DNA from: Candidatus Woesearchaeota archaeon
GTDB taxonomy: Archaea; Nanobdellota; Nanobdellia; Woesearchaeales; BM511
Reading direction: 5' to 3'
DNA length: 21,642 bases
NCBI GenBank assembly: GCA_018221175.1
Contig: JAAOYE010000060.1
Location: 1-21,642 of the forward strand
Shown here: positions 1 through 6,511 of the stretch, in pieces
How positions within the stretch are numbered: the first letter of the stretch is position 1
How the letters are laid out: every line of letters starts with the position of its first letter
Made by a program: the position numbers and the translations under genes
The notes under the pieces: model-generated
What the model saw: only the letters and a program-made list of their open reading frames with translations
Databases searched by the model: none
Told to the model about the DNA's origin: nothing

Positions 1-19
1 CATATTGAATTTCTGCCAT
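1..19 (-). CDS. Possible 5' end of a leftward gene, cut by the window edge
   Basis: An ATG at 19 on the minus strand opens a frame reading M-A-E-I-Q-Y up to the edge. The frame stays open upstream (V-E-K-L-L-R-G-L-S-G-T-F before the Met), so the real start could lie earlier. A TATA-like run on this strand around 61-72 would place a transcript start near 40, giving a short leader. There is too little sequence to name a product, and it may not be a gene. Confidence 0.25.
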
Positions 20-90
20 AAAAGTTCCACTCAAACCCCTCAGAAGTTTTTCAACCTCTTTATTTATATTTATCTGTTTTTTACAATTAA

Positions 91-100
91 TTAATAAATA
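91..100 (+). promoter_or_regulatory. TATA box for tgt (leaderless)
   Basis: TTAATAAATA is centred about 26-27 bases before the ATG at 122. This is the archaeal TATA-to-start-site distance, so transcription should begin at or next to the start codon. No Shine-Dalgarno sequence lies in the 20 bases before the ATG, which agrees with a leaderless mRNA. Confidence 0.55.
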
Positions 101-121
101 ACTAGAAATTTACCATTTTCT

Positions 122-1219
122 ATGTTTAAATTAAAAAAAGAATCCGGCAAAGCAAGGGTTGGTAAGTTAAAGTTAAAAAGCGGTGAGGTTAACACTCCTT
201 TTTTTATGCCTGTTGGAACAAAGGCTGCTGTTAAGAATTTGTCTCCCGAACAGTTAAAAGAAACTGGCACAGAGTGCATTATTGCAAATAGCTTTGTTTT
301 GTCTTTGCGTCCAGGTTCAAAGCTTATTAAAGAACATGGTGGGCTCCATAAATTCATGAAGTGGAAAGGCGGCATTTTTACTGACAGCGGAGGTTTTCAG
401 GCTGGAAGTGAAAGTTTTCTTGTTGGCATGACAAATGAAGGGATAAAGTTTAGAAATCCATACACTGGAAAAGCAAAGGTTTTGACTCCAAAAGAAGCAA
501 TTAAGATTCAAGAAGAATTAGGCTCTGATATTGCTATGGCACTTGATGACATGCCATACCCTACACTTCCTAAAACACAGGTCAAAAAGAGTGTTGAGAG
601 AACTCACGCGTGGGCAAAGCAGTGTATTGATGCAAAGCAAGACAAAAAACAACTTCTTTTTGGAATCAGCCAAGGAGGAGTTTATGATGATTTACGAGAG
701 GAGTCTGCAAAAACGATAGATTCTATGGATTTTGACGGACTTGCAATCGGCGGACTTGCAATTGGTGAGACAAAAAAGCAGATGTACAACGCGCTTAACG
801 TCACCCTTCCTCACTATGACTCTAAAAAAGTAAGGTATCTTATGGGTCTTGGTTCGCCCCAAGACCTTATAAAAGCAGTCGAGATGGGAATTGATTGCTT
901 TGACTCTATTTTTCCAACGCAAAACGCCAGAAGAAACGGTTTTTTAACATTTAATGGTTCTTACAATTTTAGCACTGCAAAATACGCGAAAGACTTTTCT
1001 CCAATAGAAGAAAACTGCGACTGCTATACCTGCAAAAACTATACCAAGGCCTATGTTTATCATCTAAAGCGAAACCATGAGAACTTTGGCCTGACTTTAG
1101 CCACGATTCATAATATTAGATTTACACAAAGACTCTTTGAAAAGATGAGAGAGGCAATTAAAAAGGATGAGTTTAGTGATTTTAAACAAGATTTTTTGAA
1201 AGGTTATTTGAAGAGATAA
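122..1219 (+). CDS. tgt: tRNA-guanine transglycosylase, bacterial type
   Basis: Exchanges a guanine in tRNA for a 7-deazaguanine base. The 365 residues match the bacterial single-domain enzyme (about 370-390) and lack the C-terminal domains, including PUA, of archaeal arcTGT. Visible motifs: TDSGGFQ at 87-93 (D88 matches the first catalytic Asp), LDD at 141-143 (D142 in the substrate pocket), SQGG at 183-186 (Q184), GGLAIGE at 210-216, and CFDSIFPT at 259-266 with D261 as the expected covalent nucleophile. The zinc site is C299, C301, C304 and H330, with the bacterial spacing. Ile214 fills the position that is Val in preQ1-using enzymes and Gly in queuine-using ones, so a small base (preQ1 or preQ0) is the likely substrate. 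PTQNAR replaces the usual PTRNAR. The GLAIGGLAIG stretch is encoded by an imperfect 15-base tandem repeat. Whether the product is queuosine at position 34 or archaeosine at 15 cannot be read from this gene. The stop abuts convergent nnrE with no spacer. Confidence 0.93.
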   Translation: MFKLKKESGKARVGKLKLKSGEVNTPFFMPVGTKAAVKNLSPEQLKETGTECIIANSFVLSLRPGSKLIKEHGGLHKFMKWKGGIFTDSGGFQAGSESFLVGMTNEGIKFRNPYTGKAKVLTPKEAIKIQEELGSDIAMALDDMPYPTLPKTQVKKSVERTHAWAKQCIDAKQDKKQLLFGISQGGVYDDLREESAKTIDSMDFDGLAIGGLAIGETKKQMYNALNVTLPHYDSKKVRYLMGLGSPQDLIKAVEMGIDCFDSIFPTQNARRNGFLTFNGSYNFSTAKYAKDFSPIEENCDCYTCKNYTKAYVYHLKRNHENFGLTLATIHNIRFTQRLFEKMREAIKKDEFSDFKQDFLKGYLKR

Positions 1220-1900
1220 TCAAATCTTAATTATGCTTTTTTTCTGAAAATAATTTTTGGCTTTTATTTTTATTTTTGGGTAGAGTGCTTTTGGAACGCC
1301 GATGTCTGCAACAAACTTTTTTGCTTTTAGTTCTTTGCATCCTATTTTTGGCAAAGATAAAAATAATATGTGGGATGCTTTGATGTAGTTTTCGCTTATA
1401 ACTCCTTTATCTGCATCTATACCGCTTGGGATGTCACATGCGACTATTTTCTTTTTTGATTTGTTGATTAAGTTTATGGCTTCTTTGAAATCTCCTTTTG
1501 GATTTCCTTTGAGGTTGTATCCTATAAGACAATCATAAACAATGTTTGTTTTTTCAAGTTCGTTTTCTAATTTTTTTAATGTTGTTATTATTGAAATCTT
1601 TAATTTTCTTGCAATATCTAAATGCGTTTTTGGCTCGTTTTTTACATCTTTTGTTATCAAAAAGATTTTAGGTTTGTATCCGAAATTTAGAAGGTGTCTT
1701 GCTGCTGCTATTCCATCGCCGCCGTTGTTCCCTTTTCCACAGCATATTAGGATGTTTTTTTCCCTTGGGAATTGTTTTCTGGCAAACTCTGCAAGTCTGT
1801 ATCCTGCACTTTCCATCACTATCACTACAGGAATATTAAATTGCTCTACCATGAGCTTGTCAAGCTTTGAAATTTGCTTTTGGTTTACGTATGGTATCAT
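1220..1900 (-). CDS. nnrE: NAD(P)H-hydrate epimerase (YjeF N-terminal domain only)
   Basis: Epimerises the R and S forms of NAD(P)HX, damaged hydrated cofactors, so that a dehydratase can repair them. The 226-residue protein has the Rossmann-like YjeF_N motifs: CGKGNNGGDG at 54-63, an Asp at 123 (YDCLIG), and DIPSGIDADKG at 156-166. It ends after the epimerase domain. The ADP/ATP-dependent dehydratase domain (NnrD) that is fused to it in many bacteria and archaea is absent here and is not next door. The start overlaps the alkD stop by 4 bases (ATGA), so it is last in the leftward operon and probably translationally coupled. Its own stop abuts the tgt stop. An overlapping plus-strand open frame here is a shadow. 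Confidence 0.92.
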   Translation of the reverse strand: MIPYVNQKQISKLDKLMVEQFNIPVVIVMESAGYRLAEFARKQFPREKNILICCGKGNNGGDGIAAARHLLNFGYKPKIFLITKDVKNEPKTHLDIARKLKISIITTLKKLENELEKTNIVYDCLIGYNLKGNPKGDFKEAINLINKSKKKIVACDIPSGIDADKGVISENYIKASHILFLSLPKIGCKELKAKKFVADIGVPKALYPKIKIKAKNYFQKKSIIKI

Positions 1901-2586
1901 TTTTCCATATACTTTTTTCTTTCTTTGTCTTCAAATCTTTCTATCGAGTATCTTAGCATTGTTCGCGGCATTTGTTTGCTGTGTTTGTCTAAAAATTTTG
2001 TTAGAGTTTTTTTGTCTCTTTTCCCGACTTCTCGAAGCATCCATCCAACAGCTTTACGGATTAAATCGTGGGTGTCTTTTAGAAGTAATTCAGATAATTT
2101 TATTGTATCTTCAAATTGGTTGTTTCTAATGAAATAATGTGTTGCGAGAATAGATATGCGTCTTTCCCACAAGTTTTTTGACTTTACTAGCTTGTACAGT
2201 ACATCTCTTTTTTTGTCAAAAAGATAGGCGCCGACAATCTTTGGAGTTGTAACATCTACAAGGTTCCAGTTGTTGATTGCCTTTGTATTTTTCATGTAAA
2301 AATCATAGATTTCTTTTTTTTGTTTGTCATTTGCTTTTTCATATTTGTATGTCAAGATTAAAAGCCCTGTTAGTCTGTGTTCATGAATTTTTGAGTCTAG
2401 AAGCTTTTGTATTTCATCAAATGATATATTTACATATTTTTTTGCTGTTTTTCTTTGCTCTGGAACAGTCACTCCGATAAAAATATCCCCTTCGCCATAC
2501 TGCCCTTTGCCTGTCTTGAAAAATCTTTGAAGAATCTGTGCTTTTTCTTTGCTTGATTGTTTTTGCAGTTCTTCTTGTACTTTCAT
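1897..2586 (-). CDS. DNA alkylation repair protein, AlkD-like HEAT-repeat glycosylase
   Basis: A 229-residue helical-repeat protein of the AlkC/AlkD superfamily, which removes alkylated bases (N3-methyladenine and N7-methylguanine types) without base flipping. Residues that line up with Bacillus cereus AlkD: W107 and D111 in NNWNLVD (AlkD W109, D113, same spacing), an Arg pair at 142-143 (AlkD R148), and W182 in AVGWMLREVG (AlkD W187). The GKGQYGEGD segment near 26-34 matches the family's N-terminal signature. The start is 1 base from the end of the pilin-like gene upstream, and the stop overlaps nnrE, so it is in the middle of an operon. Substrate range is inferred from the family, not shown. 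Confidence 0.88.
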   Translation of the reverse strand: MKVQEELQKQSSKEKAQILQRFFKTGKGQYGEGDIFIGVTVPEQRKTAKKYVNISFDEIQKLLDSKIHEHRLTGLLILTYKYEKANDKQKKEIYDFYMKNTKAINNWNLVDVTTPKIVGAYLFDKKRDVLYKLVKSKNLWERRISILATHYFIRNNQFEDTIKLSELLLKDTHDLIRKAVGWMLREVGKRDKKTLTKFLDKHSKQMPRTMLRYSIERFEDKERKKYMEK

Positions 2587-2587
2587 T

Positions 2588-3046
2588 TTAGTTGTATACT
2601 TGTCCTTTTATCTTTCCTGTCACACTGTTTGTAAAGTTGAAATCTTTGTGTCTGTATTCAATTGAGACAACCAAATCAAAAGAACTTTTTAGGGTATCGC
2701 AGTCAAATTCGACCCCCATAAGCTTGTCCTGCAAAATCTCTATTGGAAGAGGATTTGAATTAACTTTTGGATTAATGTTTTGACCGCAAAAATCATCCTT
2801 GACAGAGATGCCAGTTATTACCAGTGTTTTTGGAAAAACGTTTTTTAAAGAAAAACTAATTTTGCCATTATCATAATATGGCAGTTCTATGCAGGGCATC
2901 TGCACCTCAAAAAAGCAGTAGCCTGGAACATAATTGTCTCTGTTTGTCAGACCCGAATAAGCTAATGCTCCAACTGCGATTAATACAACTAACACCATCC
3001 ATCCGTATGTCATTAAAAACTCTGTTGCTGCTTGCGCATTTTTCAT
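2588..3046 (-). CDS. Pilin-like secreted protein with class III signal peptide
   Basis: 152 residues. The N-terminus, QAATEFLMTYGW at 4-15 followed by a hydrophobic helix (VLVVLIAVGALAY, to about residue 30), is the class III signal type cleaved by archaeal prepilin peptidases of the PibD/FlaK kind, with the conserved Glu just after the cleavage site. The rest is a small extracellular domain with four cysteines (44, 51, 87, 116), which could pair as two disulfides. This N-terminus is very common in DPANN genomes, where the partner proteins are mostly unknown. The gene lies 1 base upstream of alkD on the same strand, an unexpected partner for a repair gene. A pilus or archaellum role is inferred; no assembly ATPase or membrane platform is in the window. 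Confidence 0.82.
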   Translation of the reverse strand: MKNAQAATEFLMTYGWMVLVVLIAVGALAYSGLTNRDNYVPGYCFFEVQMPCIELPYYDNGKISFSLKNVFPKTLVITGISVKDDFCGQNINPKVNSNPLPIEILQDKLMGVEFDCDTLKSSFDLVVSIEYRHKDFNFTNSVTGKIKGQVYN

Positions 3047-3065
3047 TTTTTTATTCTTTCATTGA

Positions 3066-3128
3066 CTAGCGTCTAACAACCATTATTGCTTTTCCAGATA
3101 GTAATATCTCTTCTTCATATAATTTCAT
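3066..3128 (-). CDS. Candidate 20-residue leaderless leader peptide upstream of the pilin-like gene
   Basis: An ATG at 3128 opens a 20-codon frame reading M-K-L-Y-E-E-E-I-L-L-S-G-K-A-I-M-V-V-R-R, ending in TAG 19 bases before the pilin-like ATG. The minus-strand TATA element at 3152-3160 is centred about 28 bases before this ATG, so the predicted transcript begins at this codon. This makes it the first translatable frame of the operon. It may be a small protein, a leader peptide that sets downstream translation, the remnant of a longer gene, or chance. Confidence 0.35.
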   Translation of the reverse strand: MKLYEEEILLSGKAIMVVRR

Positions 3129-3151
3129 TTTAAGAAAACAAAGTAGTCATA

Positions 3152-3160
3152 ATATAAAAA
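3152..3160 (-). promoter_or_regulatory. TATA box for the leader ORF/pilin/alkD/nnrE operon
   Basis: On the minus strand this reads TTTTTATAT, centred about 28 bases from the ATG at 3128. It is the best TATA candidate in the 3047-3202 gap for the leftward operon. Confidence 0.45.
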
Positions 3161-3169
3161 TTTACGTTA

Positions 3170-3179
3170 ATTATATTAA
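3170..3179 (+). promoter_or_regulatory. TATA box for the hydrolase/ligase cassette
   Basis: ATTATATTAA is centred about 27-28 bases before the ATG at 3203, predicting a leaderless transcript. Together with the minus-strand element at 3152-3160 this makes a compact divergent promoter. A second TATA-like run at 3191-3198 lies too close to the start codon to serve it. Confidence 0.45.
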
Positions 3180-3202
3180 TCTGACTGCTCTATAAAATAT
3201 TG

Positions 3203-4309
3203 ATGAAGAAATATAAAGACATTTTTGAAAAATTATTTCCAATTATGATAAAGCCAAGCACATACTCATTAAATATTAGTCTCTCAAAAAGATTTTTCTT
3301 GTTTGAGATTATGAACAAGATAATAAACACGATAGAAGAAGACCCTCATCTTAATTTTATTGCACTGCTCAAAAGCTACAAAGTTCTCGGACGATTTTTG
3401 TACGGCACACTCCACGAATTCTATAGGGACAGAAACAAGCTGTATTTCAAAAATTTCTTTTTGGATAGAAACCTATATCGAATGGTAAAAGAAGATCTTG
3501 AGTCATTGCACCCAAAATACAAAGACTTGAAGATGACAATTACAAAAAGAGGTGTGATAATTTATGATAATTACAAAAAAGGGGCGTTCAATGTTTTTTT
3601 GTTGACCATTCATTCAGGCACATGGGTTCAAGATAGTGTTATGGAAAAATTGACATTATCACAAAGAGATAGGTTTATCGAAGAAGATATTGACACAGAC
3701 AAGATTTATAGGAATCTGGTCCTTGAAAATTCAGGGATATGGATTGACTCAAAGCAGTCAAGGTTTGTTATTGATTTAAACAGGGATTTTCAGCGTGCAA
3801 TTTATGCTGATAATTCTGAAGAATGGCTTAAGGTTGTCTGGAAACATGAGCTTACAAAAAAGGAGCAGAATGAAATTTTTTCAAGCTACAAAGAATTTTA
3901 TTTTACGCTTGAAAGAATTATTGATGCCTACCAGTTCAATATAGTTTTTGATGCCCACAGCATGAAAAGCCTTGAAGGAAGGCCGAATTTTAGCTTTGGA
4001 ACAAAATATATACCAAAATTTTATATGCCTGTTGTCAAAAGCATGCGAAGAAAACTTGCAAATATAGGGTATTCTCCAGTACTATTAAACACACCGTATA
4101 GTGGTGGCTATATTCTGCGCTGGCTTTCTGAAAAGTTTCCAAACATATTTGTTTTCTCAATGGAGATAAACAAAAACCAATACATGGATGACAAAATGCG
4201 AAAAGTGTATAAACGAAAGATTAATAGTTTATCAAAAGACCTTGAAAAAATATTTGATATAGATATCGAAGATGAAGCTAATAAACAAGACATACACAAA
4301 AATCCTTAA
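3203..4309 (+). CDS. N-formylglutamate amidohydrolase-like zinc hydrolase
   Basis: A 368-residue protein of the N-formylglutamate amidohydrolase fold, a zinc hydrolase related to carboxypeptidases. Family-type motifs occur in the expected order: IHSGTW at 136-141 (H137 probable metal ligand), EEDIDTD at 160-166, IDLNR at 190-194, FDAHSM at 249-254 (H252 probable ligand), TPYSGGYI at 297-304 and MEIN at 320-323 (E321 probable catalytic Glu). The first 110 or so residues, before this core, match nothing I recognise. A TTG at 3200 is also in frame, but the ATG at 3203 fits the TATA distance. It overlaps the next gene by 38 bases, so the two are surely co-expressed. Histidine breakdown is unlikely, since no hut gene is nearby. 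An amide or peptide hydrolase working with the ligase downstream is the more likely role, but the substrate is unknown. Confidence 0.78.
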   Translation: MKKYKDIFEKLFPIMIKPSTYSLNISLSKRFFLFEIMNKIINTIEEDPHLNFIALLKSYKVLGRFLYGTLHEFYRDRNKLYFKNFFLDRNLYRMVKEDLESLHPKYKDLKMTITKRGVIIYDNYKKGAFNVFLLTIHSGTWVQDSVMEKLTLSQRDRFIEEDIDTDKIYRNLVLENSGIWIDSKQSRFVIDLNRDFQRAIYADNSEEWLKVVWKHELTKKEQNEIFSSYKEFYFTLERIIDAYQFNIVFDAHSMKSLEGRPNFSFGTKYIPKFYMPVVKSMRRKLANIGYSPVLLNTPYSGGYILRWLSEKFPNIFVFSMEINKNQYMDDKMRKVYKRKINSLSKDLEKIFDIDIEDEANKQDIHKNP

Positions 4310-5633
4310 AAGACCCTTGAAAAAATCCAAGACAGGAATGGAGACTGAATTTCACATAATAAATGAAAAAGGAAAAATATCCAATAATGCTGAAAAAATA
4401 ATATCTGATTTGAAAAAATATGATAAGAGCATAGAAGTTGTAAAAGAAGTCGGGAAAAATCTTATTGAATTTGGATGCTATCCTGATGTTGCTACCTACA
4501 ACCCAACTCTTCATATGATACAGTCATTGCAGTATGCAGTTGAAGTTGCTGAGAAAAAAGGTCTTTTATTCTATCCTTTTGCTACATACCCTGGAAAGTT
4601 TAAGCCAAAATTGTCAAAAGGCTCAGGCTATCATATCAAACAAAAAATTTTTGGAGATAAACGAGTTGATATTAGCTGCCGGGTTGCTGGCTTTCACCAT
4701 CATTATGATCTTCCAAAAGGTGTCTTTGACAGTGAAAAAAAAGAATTTAAGGTTTTGAAAAAAAGCAAGCTTGGACGAAGCCTTGTTTCATCCTATAATT
4801 TTGAAATTGCAGCAGACCCAGCAATCACGCTTTTTACACAATCCTCTCCTTTTTATCAGGGTAAGTATTTGGCAAAAGATTCAAGAATGGTTGTTTATAG
4901 AGGCGGAGCCAAATTAAGATATAAAGAAGGTCTTTATTCCAATTATCAGCAGCTTGGCGCACTCCCCCCATATAAACATACATCAACAGACTTATTGTCA
5001 AGTCTTCATAAACGATGGAACAGATGGGAAAAAGAAATGAAAAAAGTAACGCCTCATCTTGATTTTAACAAAGTCTATCCAAACAAATTGGATATATCCT
5101 GGAATCCAATAAAAATAAACAAGCACGGCACTCTTGAGCAAAGAGGTATGGACGTAAATTTTTTATCCATTCTCGTTGCTGTGACTGTTCTTTTGAAATT
5201 TTCTTTGAAAAAGATCCAGAGGGGGTTCATTGAGGTAATCCCTACAGATTTTGGCATTGAAGAGCCTTTTAAGCTTGAGTCAAACATTCTTTATGTTCCT
5301 CCTCACACTTATGTAAGAAATAAATTGCAGAAGTGGAGTGCTTACAAAGGTTATTCTCAAAAAGAAATGTATGGATATGCAAAAGCGTTTTTTAACTTTG
5401 CTAAAAGTACAACCCCAGTAAGATATAAGAAAATAATCAGGCCTGTTTTTGACATGCTAAGCAGCCAAAAATCTACATCTGACAGAATCCTTGATTATAC
5501 AAAGTACAAAGGATATCTTGTTGACAACAAAATCAGCAACAAAGATGCATCAGAGCTCGCACTTTATTATGCAAACAAGTTTCCAAAAGACCTTGATGAA
5601 ACTCAAAAGAAACTTGAGTGGCTGATGATATAA
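4272..5633 (+). CDS. GCS2-family ATP-dependent carboxylate-amine ligase
   Basis: A 453-residue protein of the glutamate-cysteine ligase 2 (YbdK-like) family within the glutamine-synthetase fold, which joins a carboxylate to an amine with ATP. Motifs: GMETEF at 22-27 (metal and ATP glutamates), GFHHHYDLP at 140-148 (counterpart of the family CG-H-H motif), SSPFYQGK at 191-198, a Tyr-Arg-Gly-Gly at 209-212, and GTLEQRGMD at 286-294 (counterpart of GTLE-R--D). The length is above the usual 370 or so, with an extra C-terminal portion. The annotated ATG lies inside the upstream gene. A TTG at 4317, just after that gene's stop, would remove 15 residues before the first motif and is a possible alternative start. 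The pairing suggests making and breaking one kind of amide bond. The family is clear; cysteine need not be a substrate. Confidence 0.8.
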   Translation: MKLINKTYTKILKRPLKKSKTGMETEFHIINEKGKISNNAEKIISDLKKYDKSIEVVKEVGKNLIEFGCYPDVATYNPTLHMIQSLQYAVEVAEKKGLLFYPFATYPGKFKPKLSKGSGYHIKQKIFGDKRVDISCRVAGFHHHYDLPKGVFDSEKKEFKVLKKSKLGRSLVSSYNFEIAADPAITLFTQSSPFYQGKYLAKDSRMVVYRGGAKLRYKEGLYSNYQQLGALPPYKHTSTDLLSSLHKRWNRWEKEMKKVTPHLDFNKVYPNKLDISWNPIKINKHGTLEQRGMDVNFLSILVAVTVLLKFSLKKIQRGFIEVIPTDFGIEEPFKLESNILYVPPHTYVRNKLQKWSAYKGYSQKEMYGYAKAFFNFAKSTTPVRYKKIIRPVFDMLSSQKSTSDRILDYTKYKGYLVDNKISNKDASELALYYANKFPKDLDETQKKLEWLMI

Positions 5634-5679
5634 TCTTTATGATAAAAATAAGAATAATTAACAAAAAGGAAGATTCTTC

Positions 5680-6423
5680 TTAGTCGTTTTCAACCCTTGG
5701 TGCAAGGATGAATGCGAGCTGGACTTTGTTTAAGGCTTTGAACTCAAGCTTTAAAGGATAATCCTTAGAAAACTGAATGCTTGCTTCTGGAGCAATCTTT
5801 GCACCCTGAATCATCTTTTTTAGATATTCAATTGAATATTTTGATTTTACAGGACTTTCACCTTCAGTTAAAATCTTTGTCTCTTCATCTTCAGATATCT
5901 CAATTCTTGCCTTTGACAAGTCTCCTTCTGCAGCGATTGTGAACTTTGACTTTTCAGCAATAAACATAACGCTTTCTGCTACGATGTCGGCGTCCTCGAT
6001 TGAATCGACAAGAAGCGATGTATTCATCTTGATTGATACTGGAAAAGTCAAATCTGGAACTTTTTGGTCTTTTTCCTCTAACTCAATTATTGGCAAAAAG
6101 AATGTTCTTGTAGTCACTCCTTTTAACTGCACTTTTAGTTTTGAGTCTTCAAGTTCAAGTGAAATCATGTCTGAAGGCTTTGCTCTTTTCAAAACCTGCT
6201 TTAAACTGGTCAAGTTAATTACTATTTCTGTTTCTTTGTCGATTTTGTACTCAACAAAACTTGAAGAAAGCAATTTGAATATGACCATTGCGACATTTGC
6301 TGGGTCCATTGCTGTAAGTTCGATTGCGTCTTTTTTTACAAGAAACCTTGCCTCATTTACAAGGTCTGAGATTATGCTTATAGAATCTTTAAGGTATTTT
6401 GGTTCTGCAAGTGTAAGTTTCAT
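5680..6423 (-). CDS. pcn: DNA polymerase sliding clamp PCNA
   Basis: A 247-residue clamp subunit, the standard archaeal length, with two similar clamp folds. Typical features: ELTAMDPANVAMV at about 35-47, the repeated beta-strand pattern across both halves, and a C-terminal LAFILAPRVEND that supplies the last strand and tail next to the site where PIP-box partners bind. It forms a ring around DNA and tethers the polymerase, Fen1 and ligase. It has its own upstream signals: a TATA-like element at 6477-6488 and GGAGG at 6435-6439, 11 bases before the ATG. It converges on the ligase gene with a 46-base gap that holds nothing I recognise. It lies downstream of RNase J on the same strand. Confidence 0.96.
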   Translation of the reverse strand: MKLTLAEPKYLKDSISIISDLVNEARFLVKKDAIELTAMDPANVAMVIFKLLSSSFVEYKIDKETEIVINLTSLKQVLKRAKPSDMISLELEDSKLKVQLKGVTTRTFFLPIIELEEKDQKVPDLTFPVSIKMNTSLLVDSIEDADIVAESVMFIAEKSKFTIAAEGDLSKARIEISEDEETKILTEGESPVKSKYSIEYLKKMIQGAKIAPEASIQFSKDYPLKLEFKALNKVQLAFILAPRVEND

Positions 6424-6476
6424 TTTAGATTATTCCTCCAGTGATTTCTCCCTCTTTTAAAATGTGTTTGCACCGC

Positions 6477-6488
6477 ATATTTATAAAG
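6477..6488 (-). promoter_or_regulatory. TATA box for the PCNA gene
   Basis: On the minus strand this reads CTTTATAAATAT. It predicts a transcript start near 6456 and a leader of about 33 bases that includes the GGAGG ribosome binding site (6435-6439). It lies in the 88-base gap between RNase J and PCNA, so the clamp can be transcribed independently of RNase J. Confidence 0.5.
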
Positions 6489-6511
6489 ATTATTATTCTT
6501 AAAAGATAATT

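Noticed and set aside
122..1219. Reading tgt as a DNA 7-deazaguanine transglycosylase (DpdA)
   Set aside because: The motifs and zinc site are those of bacterial tRNA enzymes, and no dpd partner genes are nearby.
1542..2137. Long plus-strand open frames opposite nnrE and alkD
   Set aside because: Their Phe/Ser/Leu-rich composition is that of the antisense of Lys/Glu-rich genes; the minus-strand frames have clear family motifs.
3203..4309. A histidine-utilisation hutG gene
   Set aside because: Only the fold matches; no hut gene is present and the partner is a ligase.
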